Shown piece after piece: positions 56,921-64,000 of a stretch of DNA of 64,000 nucleotides. The notes under the pieces were generated by a model that did no database searches, had not been told where the DNA came from, and saw only the letters and a list, made by a program, of their open reading frames with translations. Position numbers and translations under genes: made by a program. The stretch is from Dyadobacter alkalitolerans DSM 23607 (GTDB lineage Bacteria; Bacteroidota; Bacteroidia; Cytophagales; Spirosomataceae). How positions within the stretch are numbered: the first letter of the stretch is position 1; every line of letters starts with the position of its first letter. The stretch spans positions 310,001-374,000 of the forward strand of contig NZ_AUAS01000007.1 in assembly GCF_000428845.1 (NCBI RefSeq), given 5' to 3'.

Positions 56921-58060
56921 TTAAATAATCTGTCTTTCAGCTATTTCAAGCTTGTATCCCTTCCCATGAACATTCGTTATTCTTAGCTCAGGATCAGAGC
57001 TTAATTTCTTTCGCAGTTTGGACACAAACATGTCCAGACTGCGACTGGTGAACACCCCTTCATTGATCCAGACTTCCTGCATCAGCGTTTCTCGGGAGAT
57101 CAGTTCACCGAAATTTTTGTGGAGCAGTTCCAGAACCTTGCATTCTTTGTCTGTGAGACTAATCGCCTCGCTTCCCAAAAGCAAGCGCTGACCCTTCACG
57201 TTAAATAAAAAACTTCCGAGCGCAGCCAATTCCGGAACCGGCTCTTTTATGACAGCTTGGTGTTGATTTTGCCCGGGCACCGGTTTTAAATTTTTCCTAA
57301 AATAACCAATCAACAAGGTGGCACCCAGCAATGCAAGAACGCCGCCATAAACATTAATTAATGGATAGTCAAAGGTTGTCGTTTTTAATTCTTCAAGTTT
57401 GGGACTGACTTCCGTAGGGCCCGTTTCAACGGATTTGAGCTGCTTAGCCCGTTGGCCGATGTGAGAGTCGACGGTTGCCGTTTCTAATTCTTCAAGTTTT
57501 GGATTGGTCACCCGAGCCTCCACTTTAACTGATCCAGTCGGCTGGTCGATGTCAGCTTTGTTCCACTTTATATTCTCATAAAAATCCGGAAAGGCGAATT
57601 CGATTGTATAACAACCTGCAGGCTGACTTCTGCCACTGCAAGCGAGGATGTTCGACGATGTATTATTCACCTGGAAACCATAGACGATGTCGCCTTTCAG
57701 GCAATCATGTACTGTAACGGTGTAACCGGATGGGAACTGTGTTTTGGGAAGTAAGTCCTGTGACAACACCACGAGCGAGTCGTGATTAAAAACAAATTCA
57801 TTTTCGAACCTAAGCAGAAACGTGCCTTCTTTAATCTCGGTAACCGGTAATACGCGTGAGGTTGAGTCACCTGCCTGCAGCAGCAGCCGATGACCAGTTT
57901 GACGGATCATGAGGTTCACTTCCTTCGCCCGTAAGTCACGGCCGGAATGTTCTACGAAAGACGAGGTGCTAAAAAACATAGCAAGCATCACCGCGGTAAT
58001 GCCTGATTTCACCACCAACCGGTTAGTGAAAAAGCCAGTTAAAGCAGAATTTACACGCAT
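56921..58060 (-). CDS. Membrane-anchored winged-helix (OmpR/PhoB-type) transcriptional regulator
   Basis: 379 residues. An N-terminal hydrophobic segment (VVKSGITAVMLAMFFSTSSF, about 17-36), a beta-rich extracytoplasmic domain (about 45-190), a linker with two copies of a 33-residue unit (PKLEELETATVD and PKLEELKTTTFD), a membrane helix (YGGVLALLGATLLIGYF, about 236-252) and a C-terminal winged helix (about 275-375: SLTDKECKVLELLHKNFGEL, LISRETLMQEVW, VHGKGYKLEI). It is a one-component sensor with the DNA-binding domain at the C-terminus, the mirror image of CadC/ToxR. Divergent from a secreted propeller gene; the 88-nt gap is their common promoter. Confidence 0.85.
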   Translation of the reverse strand: MRVNSALTGFFTNRLVVKSGITAVMLAMFFSTSSFVEHSGRDLRAKEVNLMIRQTGHRLLLQAGDSTSRVLPVTEIKEGTFLLRFENEFVFNHDSLVVLSQDLLPKTQFPSGYTVTVHDCLKGDIVYGFQVNNTSSNILACSGRSQPAGCYTIEFAFPDFYENIKWNKADIDQPTGSVKVEARVTNPKLEELETATVDSHIGQRAKQLKSVETGPTEVSPKLEELKTTTFDYPLINVYGGVLALLGATLLIGYFRKNLKPVPGQNQHQAVIKEPVPELAALGSFLFNVKGQRLLLGSEAISLTDKECKVLELLHKNFGELISRETLMQEVWINEGVFTSRSLDMFVSKLRKKLSSDPELRITNVHGKGYKLEIAERQII

Positions 58061-58148
58061 TTACATTTCTTTTTACAATTGATTTACACGGTGCAGTAAC
58101 GCGGATGCCTACATTCGGATATGTTAAATTAAAACAATTTACTTGTAA

Positions 58149-59258
58149 ATGAAAATGACCAAATCCGTGCACATTACAGCGTTATTTGTGTTGATTCTAT
58201 CCACTTTTTGTGAGGGACAAGGCCTGCCAAAAGAGACTAAGTCGGAAACGAAAGAATTGATTATCTCTGATGTGCCTAAGACAATCGCCCGTAATATTAT
58301 AAAAGATAGTAAGGGCAATATGTGGGTTGCAGCGTTTGATGGTATTTTTCGGCACGATCCCACACGGGCAGTAGGAAAGTCGTTCACGAACATTACGAGC
58401 AAAGTAAGTTCAGCTCGTTTTTTTGATGTATTAGAAGATAAAAAAGGAAACTTCTGGTTTTCGACCACTGGCTCCGGAGTGTATTATTACGAACCCGGAC
58501 GGGCAGGTGGGGAAACTCTCCGGCATTTCACAATGGAGGATGGGCTCGCCAGTAATCAGGTTCTTGATATTTATGAAGATAAGACCGGCAACATCTGGTT
58601 TGGGACAAAAGCCGGAGCAAGCCGCTACGATCCCGCTCGGCGGTCCGATTCGGCCGCTCAAAGGTCCGATACGCTAGGGGCAAAAGGAAAATCCTTTACG
58701 ACATTTAAGATGAACGAAGGATTGTCGCGTTTTGACCCTTATGATAATGATGTTAATTCAATTGTTGAAGACAATACGGGGAAATTTTGGTTTGGCACAA
58801 GGGGCAAGACTTTCACTTTTGACGGGAAAAAGTTTACCGTCGTCACCAATCATGGTGAAACTTTTTTGAATGTTCGTAAGATAATTAAGGATACGAAAGG
58901 TAACGTCTGGCTGGCAAGCACAGAAGACGGCCTTTGGCGCATTAATGGCAATACATTTACCAATTTTTCACAACAACCTACCGGGTATGTCTACGAAGAC
59001 AAAAAAGGCAATATCTGGACCAGTTCGCAACCTCCGTATAACGGAAGCGACAAATGGGCACTTTCCCGTTTCGACGCGCAGACATTGTCTAACCAAAAGC
59101 CTACTGTAACCGATGTAATGTCGGAATACGAAGATTATAAAAATTTGATTTTTGGTATCGCAGAAGCGAGCGATGGAAGCATCTGGTTTGGCACTTTAAG
59201 TGGAGTGTATCGGTATGATGGCAGTGCTATTACTGCCTTAAATAAAAAGGATCATTAA
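58149..59258 (+). CDS. Secreted two-component-regulator-type beta-propeller protein
   Basis: 369 residues, signal peptide VHITALFVLILSTFCEGQG. Repeated ligand-sensor blades: NIIKDSKGNMWVAAFDGIFR, EDKKGNFWFSTTGSGVYYY, EDKTGNIWFGTKAGASRYD, EDNTGKFWFGTRGKTFTFD, DTKGNVWLASTEDGLWRIN, EDKKGNIWTSS and DGSIWFGTLSGVYRYDGS: about seven blades as in the sensor half of hybrid kinases, but with no kinase. A short duplicated insert (RRSDS/QRSDT, residues about 164-176) interrupts one blade. As divergent neighbour of the membrane regulator it may be its ligand-binding partner or target. Confidence 0.85.
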   Translation: MKMTKSVHITALFVLILSTFCEGQGLPKETKSETKELIISDVPKTIARNIIKDSKGNMWVAAFDGIFRHDPTRAVGKSFTNITSKVSSARFFDVLEDKKGNFWFSTTGSGVYYYEPGRAGGETLRHFTMEDGLASNQVLDIYEDKTGNIWFGTKAGASRYDPARRSDSAAQRSDTLGAKGKSFTTFKMNEGLSRFDPYDNDVNSIVEDNTGKFWFGTRGKTFTFDGKKFTVVTNHGETFLNVRKIIKDTKGNVWLASTEDGLWRINGNTFTNFSQQPTGYVYEDKKGNIWTSSQPPYNGSDKWALSRFDAQTLSNQKPTVTDVMSEYEDYKNLIFGIAEASDGSIWFGTLSGVYRYDGSAITALNKKDH

Positions 59259-59277
59259 TGATATATCGTTTGTCTAA

Positions 59278-60724
59278 AAGACGTCAGGAATTTGCTATGG
59301 ATCTGGACAGATAGTCGAGGTTATACAGTCTCACGTTCGAGACAAAAAGGTTACCCTGCGCGGGATAGTCAGTCATACCACCGGTCTTACAGTGCACGGA
59401 TTCCCGGGATACGCGGTGGGCACGAAGATTCTTTCGGTCGTTCAAATTCTGGATGGGACAGACCCGGCCAATACACCACCGGTTCGCGTAGACTTTGTTC
59501 CCGGCTCCCGTTGGAGGTATTCAGGTGGCGGGTATACCGTTATGCAACAACTGATGGTGGATGTGACTGGCGGTGATTTTCCTGAATTTATGAAAAATAA
59601 GGTGCTATCGCCATTGGGTATGACAAATAGTACCTACCAGCAACCTTTACCTCCGGAACTGGCAAAATTGACAGCAACCGGTCACTACAACAATCGAAGT
59701 TTAGTGGAAGGTCGCTGGCACATTTATCCTGAGATGGCAGCAGCGGGATTGTGGACTACGCCGTCCGGTCTGGCCCGGTTCGCGATTGGTGTTCAGAATG
59801 CTTATGCTGGAAAATTTGGAAGTGTAATATCCCAATCCATGACCCGCCAGATGTTGACAGATCAGAAAAACAGGGATGGACTTGGTGTTTTTTTGCAGGG
59901 GGATAGTACTACGCTCCGCTTCGGTCACAATGGGCGCGACGAGGGTTTTGACGCGTTACTTACTGCTAGTGTGGACAAAGGACAAGGCGTCGTGATCATG
60001 ATCAATGCGAATGATAACTCGCATATGATGGGCAGGATTGTTGATTTTATCGCTGACTATTACCACTGGGACGGATTTCCTGTAAAGACTAAATCGACCG
60101 CGGTGGATGTGGCTTTCAAAACTTTAAAGGCTTTCGAAGGCCGGTATGAATTATTTAATAATCGAATTGTCACTTTGCAGGCTGAAAATCAGCGACTCTT
60201 TACCTTGGAAGATGGTTTTGTTGATGAAGAATTTGTGCCCGTCGCTAATAATACGTTTACATCGACGGACCGCAATGTTTCTGTGATCTTCAATACCGAC
60301 GCTACTGAAAATGCGACTGGCTTTACGCTTCAAGACAATGATCAAAAGTATGAGCGAAAAGTACCACGTATCGGGCCGCTTGCCGATGCCCATCAAACCA
60401 ATCCCGACCGGATCCGTCACGCACACCCAAAATCTTGGCGGCTTTGCAGGCTATGGAAAAGGTGGTAAAGTATTAGAAGAAGCATCAGGCCTTACTTTGG
60501 GAGCCAAACGCGATTTTGCAGGAGGAATGCGGGAGCCGGAAGCTCTGAAATCATTAACCTTTATTCATTCAGAAAACGTCGCAGGCCGGGGAATTCAACG
60601 CCATGAAAGCGATGTAAGCGAAATAGTAACTTACCAATTGAAGTCCAATCTGCCGGAGACCTATATACTTGTCCATCTGACCTCCGACGGCCTGGTTACG
60701 GATTGCGATCTGGTTGAAAAATAA
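59278..60724 (+). pseudogene. Beta-lactamase-family serine hydrolase, 5'-truncated and frameshifted
   Basis: The frame is open from 59278, but recognisable family sequence begins only at VTLRGIVSHTTGLTVHGFPG (about 59350). The catalytic SxxK motif, normally about 60 residues earlier, is absent. Preserved: VPGSRWRYSGGGYTVMQQLM (YSG motif), LSPLGMTNSTYQQPLP, PEMAAAGLWTTPSGLARFAI, FGHNGRDEGFDALL. Near 60420-60470 the frame breaks twice; the C-terminal region continues in another frame (AKRDFAGGMREPEALKSLTF ... VHLTSDGLVTDCDLVEK) to 60724. Without the nucleophile it cannot be active. Confidence 0.8.
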
Positions 60725-60741
60725 TAGAAATTTGAAGCGGA

Positions 60742-61332
60742 TTATGCGGGGTACATCAAAGCTCGCTCTTGCCAATGCTTGATTTCTCCTTTATTAAAAT
60801 TGAATTCAAAATTTTCAAAAAAGTTATTTGCAGAATCAAACCAAGCCTCAAACAGTTTTTCTGCTTTTGCCTGTCTTTGTTCAGCATTCATGGCTTTCGG
60901 CTCTGATAATTTGAATTTCTCCGAGTCAAAAAGCATAATTCCTTCTTTTAAAATATCGACAAAAAAATATTGATTTTGTTCGATCGCATGATTTACAAAG
61001 CCAATCCCGTGATGGATCATGCTGACGTTTGTTTGCCCGCTAATACTCATCACCCTTTTTTCCAGGTTCCACCACTTTTCGTCGGCTTTGGCTGATTTTC
61101 TGTCTTTGGTAATCACCAGAATATCGTAGTCGCTTACATACTCAGTATGCTGCTGATAATCCTCCACCCAGTCGCCACGCGCGTGGCTGCCGAAAAGAAT
61201 GACCATTTCGGCGTGTACATTTTCAATGATGATTTCGGTAATGAAAAGTAATTCTTCTTGTTTGTGATCGGGGAGATGAGCGAGGGATGTTTTGATTCGT
61301 GTGTGGGGGGCTAATTTTTTGTTAAGATACAA
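60742..61332 (-). pseudogene. MNT-HEPN-type nucleotidyltransferase lacking most of the HEPN domain
   Basis: Recognisable from about 61296 (KTSLAHLPDHKQEELLFITE). The nucleotidyltransferase core is intact: MVILFGSHARGDWVED and VSDYDILVITKD hold the GS and DxD elements. YFFVDILKEGIMLFDSEKFK and ANNFFENFEFNF lead into where a C-terminal HEPN domain (HQAxE helices) is expected, but the frame stops after about 15 unrelated residues. No ATG is found at the family's usual start; TTG at 61332 or a lost ATG (now ATC at 61296) are options. A run of nine C (61344-61352) lies just upstream. These domains normally form toxin-antitoxin or phage-defence pairs. Confidence 0.6.
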
Positions 61333-61364
61333 AATTTGGCCTTCCCCCCCCCAAACACAAAAAA

Positions 61365-61442
61365 GCCCCTCAACTTGCATTGAAGGGCTTTCGTACCCGC
61401 AACGGAACAAACGTCGAACCAGATGCTGGTTGATTTAAAGAT
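61365..61442 (-). repeat. Terminator plus dispersed element, copy C
   Basis: Terminator-like stem AAGCCCCTCAA/TTGAAGGGCTT (61363-61393) followed by CGTACCCGCAACGGAACAAA, TCGAACCAGATGCTGG and GATTTAAAG. Nearly the same as copy B, and related to copy A. The minus strand resembles a tRNA 3' end followed by its terminator. Confidence 0.65.
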
Positions 61443-61578
61443 ATATGAGTTAAGTGGTTGTTGATCAGTGGTATTCTGTCGGCCGCTTTTTAGGTATGTA
61501 TGTTAAATGCAAAATCAAAGTTTCGTTCATTCGTGTTAGTTGATTATAATTAGAACGGCGCAGAAAAAAATGTTTTAG

Positions 61579-62679
61579 ATGTCAGATAAAATTCGATATA
61601 AGACAAAGATCATAGTCATTGGTGCCGGCCAAGCCGGCCTCTCCGCAGCTTATCATTTAAAGAAGCTGGGGTTGGCTATAGGGCCTGATTTCATCGTACT
61701 CGACGCCGCCCCATCAGCGGGTGGTGCATGGCAATATCGTTGGCCATCGCTTACGTTGAGTACTGTAAATAGAATCCATGACCTACCCGGAATGTCTTTC
61801 GAGGAAACCCTCGATCAAACTACTGCGACCGTACAAGCCAGCATTGCCGTGCCCCATTACTACGAGCTTTACGAGCAAAAATTCGGCATTCGCGTCTATC
61901 GTCCAGTGAAAGTGAAAAATGTTTATCTCCGTAACGATCGGTTCTATATCGATTCGTCGGAAAGACTATTTTCTGCAATGGGAATCATTAACGCCACCGG
62001 TACCTGGGAAAACCCTTACATTCCGGCCTACCCCGGAGCTGATCTCTTCACGGGCGAACAGCTGCATACAAAAGATTTTAAAACTGCCGATTACTTCAAG
62101 GGAAAGCATGTAGTTGTGGTAGGCGCTGGTATATCTGCCATCCAATTACTCGACCAGGTTTCAAAAGTGACCACCACTACCTGGGTTACCCGCCGTGCCC
62201 CCGTTTTTAGAGAAGGTCCTTTTGATGATGTAGCAGGGCATAATGCCGTGGCAGTAGTGGAAGACAGGGTGAGAAAAGGTCTGCAGCCTTCATCTGTTGT
62301 TTCCGTTACCGGCCTCCCTCTTTCGCCGGAAGTCGTAGACATGAAACGGAGAGGTGTACTCAACCGTTTTCCTATGTTCAGCGAGATCACTCGTAACGGT
62401 GTTAAATGGGAAGATGGCAGGGAGGAAAAGGCCGATGTCATTCTATGGAACACCGGCTTCCGAGGGGCGCTAGAGCATTTGCAATCCGTTTTACCCCGGG
62501 AAGAAGCTGGCGGCATTATTATGTCCGGCCGGTTGGCAACTATGGTTGCGAAAGAACCCCGCATCCATTTACCTGGATATGGTCCGTCTGCGTCCACAAT
62601 AGGAGCAAATCGCGCCGGGTCGGTAGCGGCTCGTGAGTTGATGTCCACATTAGGTTTGGGCGAACGACGATCTAACTAA
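61579..62679 (+). CDS. FAD-dependent flavin monooxygenase-like oxidoreductase
   Basis: 366 residues. N-terminal FAD-binding motif IVIGAGQAGLSAAYHL (about 12-27), WQYRWPSLTLS, ATGTWENPYIPAYPG (FMO-like linker), NADPH-binding VVVVGAGISAIQL (about 175-187) and C-terminal NTGFRGALEHL and VHLPGYG-like IHLPGYGPSAST. It is a class B flavoprotein monooxygenase or related NAD(P)/FAD oxidoreductase, cytoplasmic; substrate unknown. It is the only clearly intact gene between 59.3 and 64 kb. Confidence 0.92.
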   Translation: MSDKIRYKTKIIVIGAGQAGLSAAYHLKKLGLAIGPDFIVLDAAPSAGGAWQYRWPSLTLSTVNRIHDLPGMSFEETLDQTTATVQASIAVPHYYELYEQKFGIRVYRPVKVKNVYLRNDRFYIDSSERLFSAMGIINATGTWENPYIPAYPGADLFTGEQLHTKDFKTADYFKGKHVVVVGAGISAIQLLDQVSKVTTTTWVTRRAPVFREGPFDDVAGHNAVAVVEDRVRKGLQPSSVVSVTGLPLSPEVVDMKRRGVLNRFPMFSEITRNGVKWEDGREEKADVILWNTGFRGALEHLQSVLPREEAGGIIMSGRLATMVAKEPRIHLPGYGPSASTIGANRAGSVAARELMSTLGLGERRSN

Positions 62680-62775
62680 TTTACACATAGCTGCTTTCGA
62701 CTGTTGTGTGACTTTCTTATATCCAGCAGCCGCTGCGCGCACCGAGCACGGCAAAAGTGAATTCATAAAATGCAG

Positions 62776-62997
62776 CTAAAAGTTAAAGCCAAAATGAAAT
62801 CCTGGTTCTCCGAAGATGAATTTGGACCATTTATCGCCTAACTTTCTAAATCCATCAGGCATTCTTGTGTGATATGCACGATGCGTAACTGCAATTGATG
62901 GTTGAATAAAAAATCTGTCCTTAAAAAGTTTGATGTGATAACCAATTCGGTACGTATTGAAAATCTGAAAACCATTGTCAATTTTTTTGCCTTTCTT
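62776..62997 (-). pseudogene. C-terminal half of a small secreted protein (copy 1 of a tandem pair)
   Basis: 73-codon open frame beginning right after a TAA: NGFQIFNTYRIGYHIKLFKD, RFFIQPSIAVTHRAYHTRMP, DKWSKFIFGEPGFHFGFNF. The last block matches the end of copy 2 at 63126-63190 (ENKWPNYFPFEPGLHFGFNF). Upstream, 62998-63060 matches the 5' flank of copy 2 (63574-63655), including TCTAACATAAA and AAGTGAACGAT on the minus strand. The gene's first half is deleted between flank and this frame, so no start or signal peptide remains. Confidence 0.75.
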
Positions 62998-63125
62998 TTA
63001 TGTTAGAAGATAATGCGAAAGTAGACTGTAATAGCCTTAAAATCGTTCACTTAATTTAAGAAATGAAGTTGTCTTTTTGCTCGGATTTCACTTACTATAT
63101 TGTGGCTTATTGCTCTGCAAGAATG

Positions 63126-63573
63126 CTAAAAGTTGAATCCAAAATGAAGCCCGGGTTCAAACGGAAAGTAGTTGGGCCATTTATTTTCTACTACTTTAAA
63201 TGATTCTGGTGGATGTGTAGATCCCTTTCCACCAAAAATGCTGATATGCTAACGTAGGTGCAAGTATGCGGGCATGTCCGGGATAGTTTAGTCCCGGAGC
63301 ATCAAATGATGGTCCCCAGGGAATACCTAACGGCCAGGAATAAATGGACCTTTTAAATTCAAAGGAAATAACATTTTTAGGTGTTATCCTATATCCGACA
63401 TTTACTTGTACAAACTCAGGATTATTTACTTTGGAAAAATTTCCAAACAGCAAGAATGTACTCCCGGCAAACCATTTTTTATATGTGCTATCCTTTTTTG
63501 CATTTTGCGCATCCACCTGTAAACTGTCTGCCAAAACGAAGGCAAGTACAATCCATAAAATTTTCTTTTGCAT
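63126..63573 (-). pseudogene. Small secreted protein with lost middle segment and frameshift (copy 2 of a tandem pair)
   Basis: ATG at 63573, signal peptide ILWIVLAFVLADSLQVDAQ, then FAGSTFLLFGNFSKVNNPEF, RITPKNVISFEFKRSIYSWP and TLAYQHFWWKG. An extra base in the GGG near 63222 shifts the frame, giving an early stop at 63196; in the other frame the C-terminus continues PPESFKVVENKWPNYFPFEP and ends HFGFNF at 63126. Compared with copy 1, about 45 residues (NGFQIF...THRAYH) between these parts are missing. Function unknown; the fold looks like a small outer-membrane-type beta protein. Confidence 0.75.
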
Positions 63574-63657
63574 TACATTCCCCTTTATGTTAGACGATGC
63601 TGCAAAAGTAGATCGGCGAGCGACTATGGATCGTTCACTTAAGTTAAGAAATAAGTC

Positions 63658-63976
63658 TTAGCTCTTTTTTTCAAGGATTCTTGCTCTCAGTCTGCTTAAT
63701 GACTGGGGTTTGATACCTAAATAGCTTGCTAATTGGTGTTGCGGAACGCGTCCATTTCTGTGTAGAAAGCTGTCGATTTTTCTTCCCCGTCTATGATGTA
63801 ATACTTCCGTATGCATCCTTTTAATACAAAATAACAATCCTGCGATTTCTGTCCTTCTTGGAGTACGTAGTCCCTTTCTTAACAGAACGGAATAGGTCCA
63901 AAGAAGCTATAGCGTTCTTTTCATCTTCTGTCAGAGAAATGTATTTCGCTATAAAGTCGAAGAGTACGTCCTGCAT
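63658..63976 (-). pseudogene. Crp/Fnr-family regulator, frameshifted and internally deleted
   Basis: ATG at 63976: MQDVLFDFIAKYISLTEDEK, LDLFRSVKKGTT, then a frameshift into VLQEGQKSQDCYFVLKGCIR and KYYIIDGEEKSTAFYTE (cyclic-nucleotide-binding-like domain). After a gap of some 80 residues and another frame change the C-terminal helix-turn-helix appears: RNGRVPQHQLASYLGIKPQS, LSRLRARILEKKS, stop at 63658. An intact relative is about 190 residues; here only about 100 codons of recognisable sequence remain. Confidence 0.75.
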
Positions 63977-64000
63977 TGTGTTTATATGTTGTTATGTTAT

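Noticed and set aside
61380-61442. Functional tRNA gene at the dispersed element
   Set aside because: Only a T-arm/acceptor-like end is seen; no anticodon arm, D-arm or 5' acceptor strand can be folded from the neighbouring bases.

Overview
The window looks like chromosome of a Bacteroidota bacterium of the order Cytophagales, most like Dyadobacter or Spirosoma. The basis is three SusC/SusD pairs, a hybrid two-component regulator, head-GIN proteins, 'two-component propeller' proteins and Bacteroidota-type promoters. No rRNA, CRISPR array, intact insertion sequence or intact tRNA was seen. The genus is inferred, not shown.

Layout. 1-7.1 kb: end of a glycan-use locus (partial SusC, SusD, TIG-repeat glycan-binding lipoprotein, YicI-like GH31). 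7.1-17 kb: housekeeping and orphan genes (DHFR-like enzyme, metallophosphoesterase, dihaem cytochrome, nucleotidyltransferase, NHL-type lipoprotein, response regulator beside a broken sensor kinase, head-GIN protein, HxlR regulator). 17-39.2 kb: a large amino-sugar locus with SusC/SusD, a GH20-like and a GH123-like hydrolase, an esterase, two beta-propellers, an EamA permease, an S9 peptidase, an AgaR-type DeoR regulator and a divergent agaS / PfkB kinase / class II aldolase operon. Together these suggest uptake and breakdown of N-acetylgalactosamine-containing glycans. 40.2-51.8 kb: a fructan locus (GH32, SusD, SusC, fructokinase, sugar/H+ symporter, sugar-sensing hybrid regulator) with repeated TTTGATACA-type sites in its promoter. 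52-56.3 kb: alpha/beta hydrolase with an AraC regulator, two small ORFs and transaldolase. 56.9-59.3 kb: a membrane-bound winged-helix regulator divergent from a secreted propeller. 59.3-64 kb: mostly gene remnants around one intact flavoprotein.

A striking theme is decay by small internal deletions. At least eight loci keep the two ends of a recognisable gene but have lost the middle, an end or the frame: a histidine kinase, a MazF/PemK-type toxin-antitoxin pair, a PQQ-type sugar dehydrogenase, a GH13 tail, a serine hydrolase, an MNT-HEPN protein, two tandem copies of a small secreted protein with complementary losses, and a Crp/Fnr regulator. The two sugar loci, by contrast, look intact. 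The best candidates for new biology are the GalNAc locus (no deacetylase seen here, plus an embedded orphan ACT-domain gene) and the membrane regulator/propeller pair.
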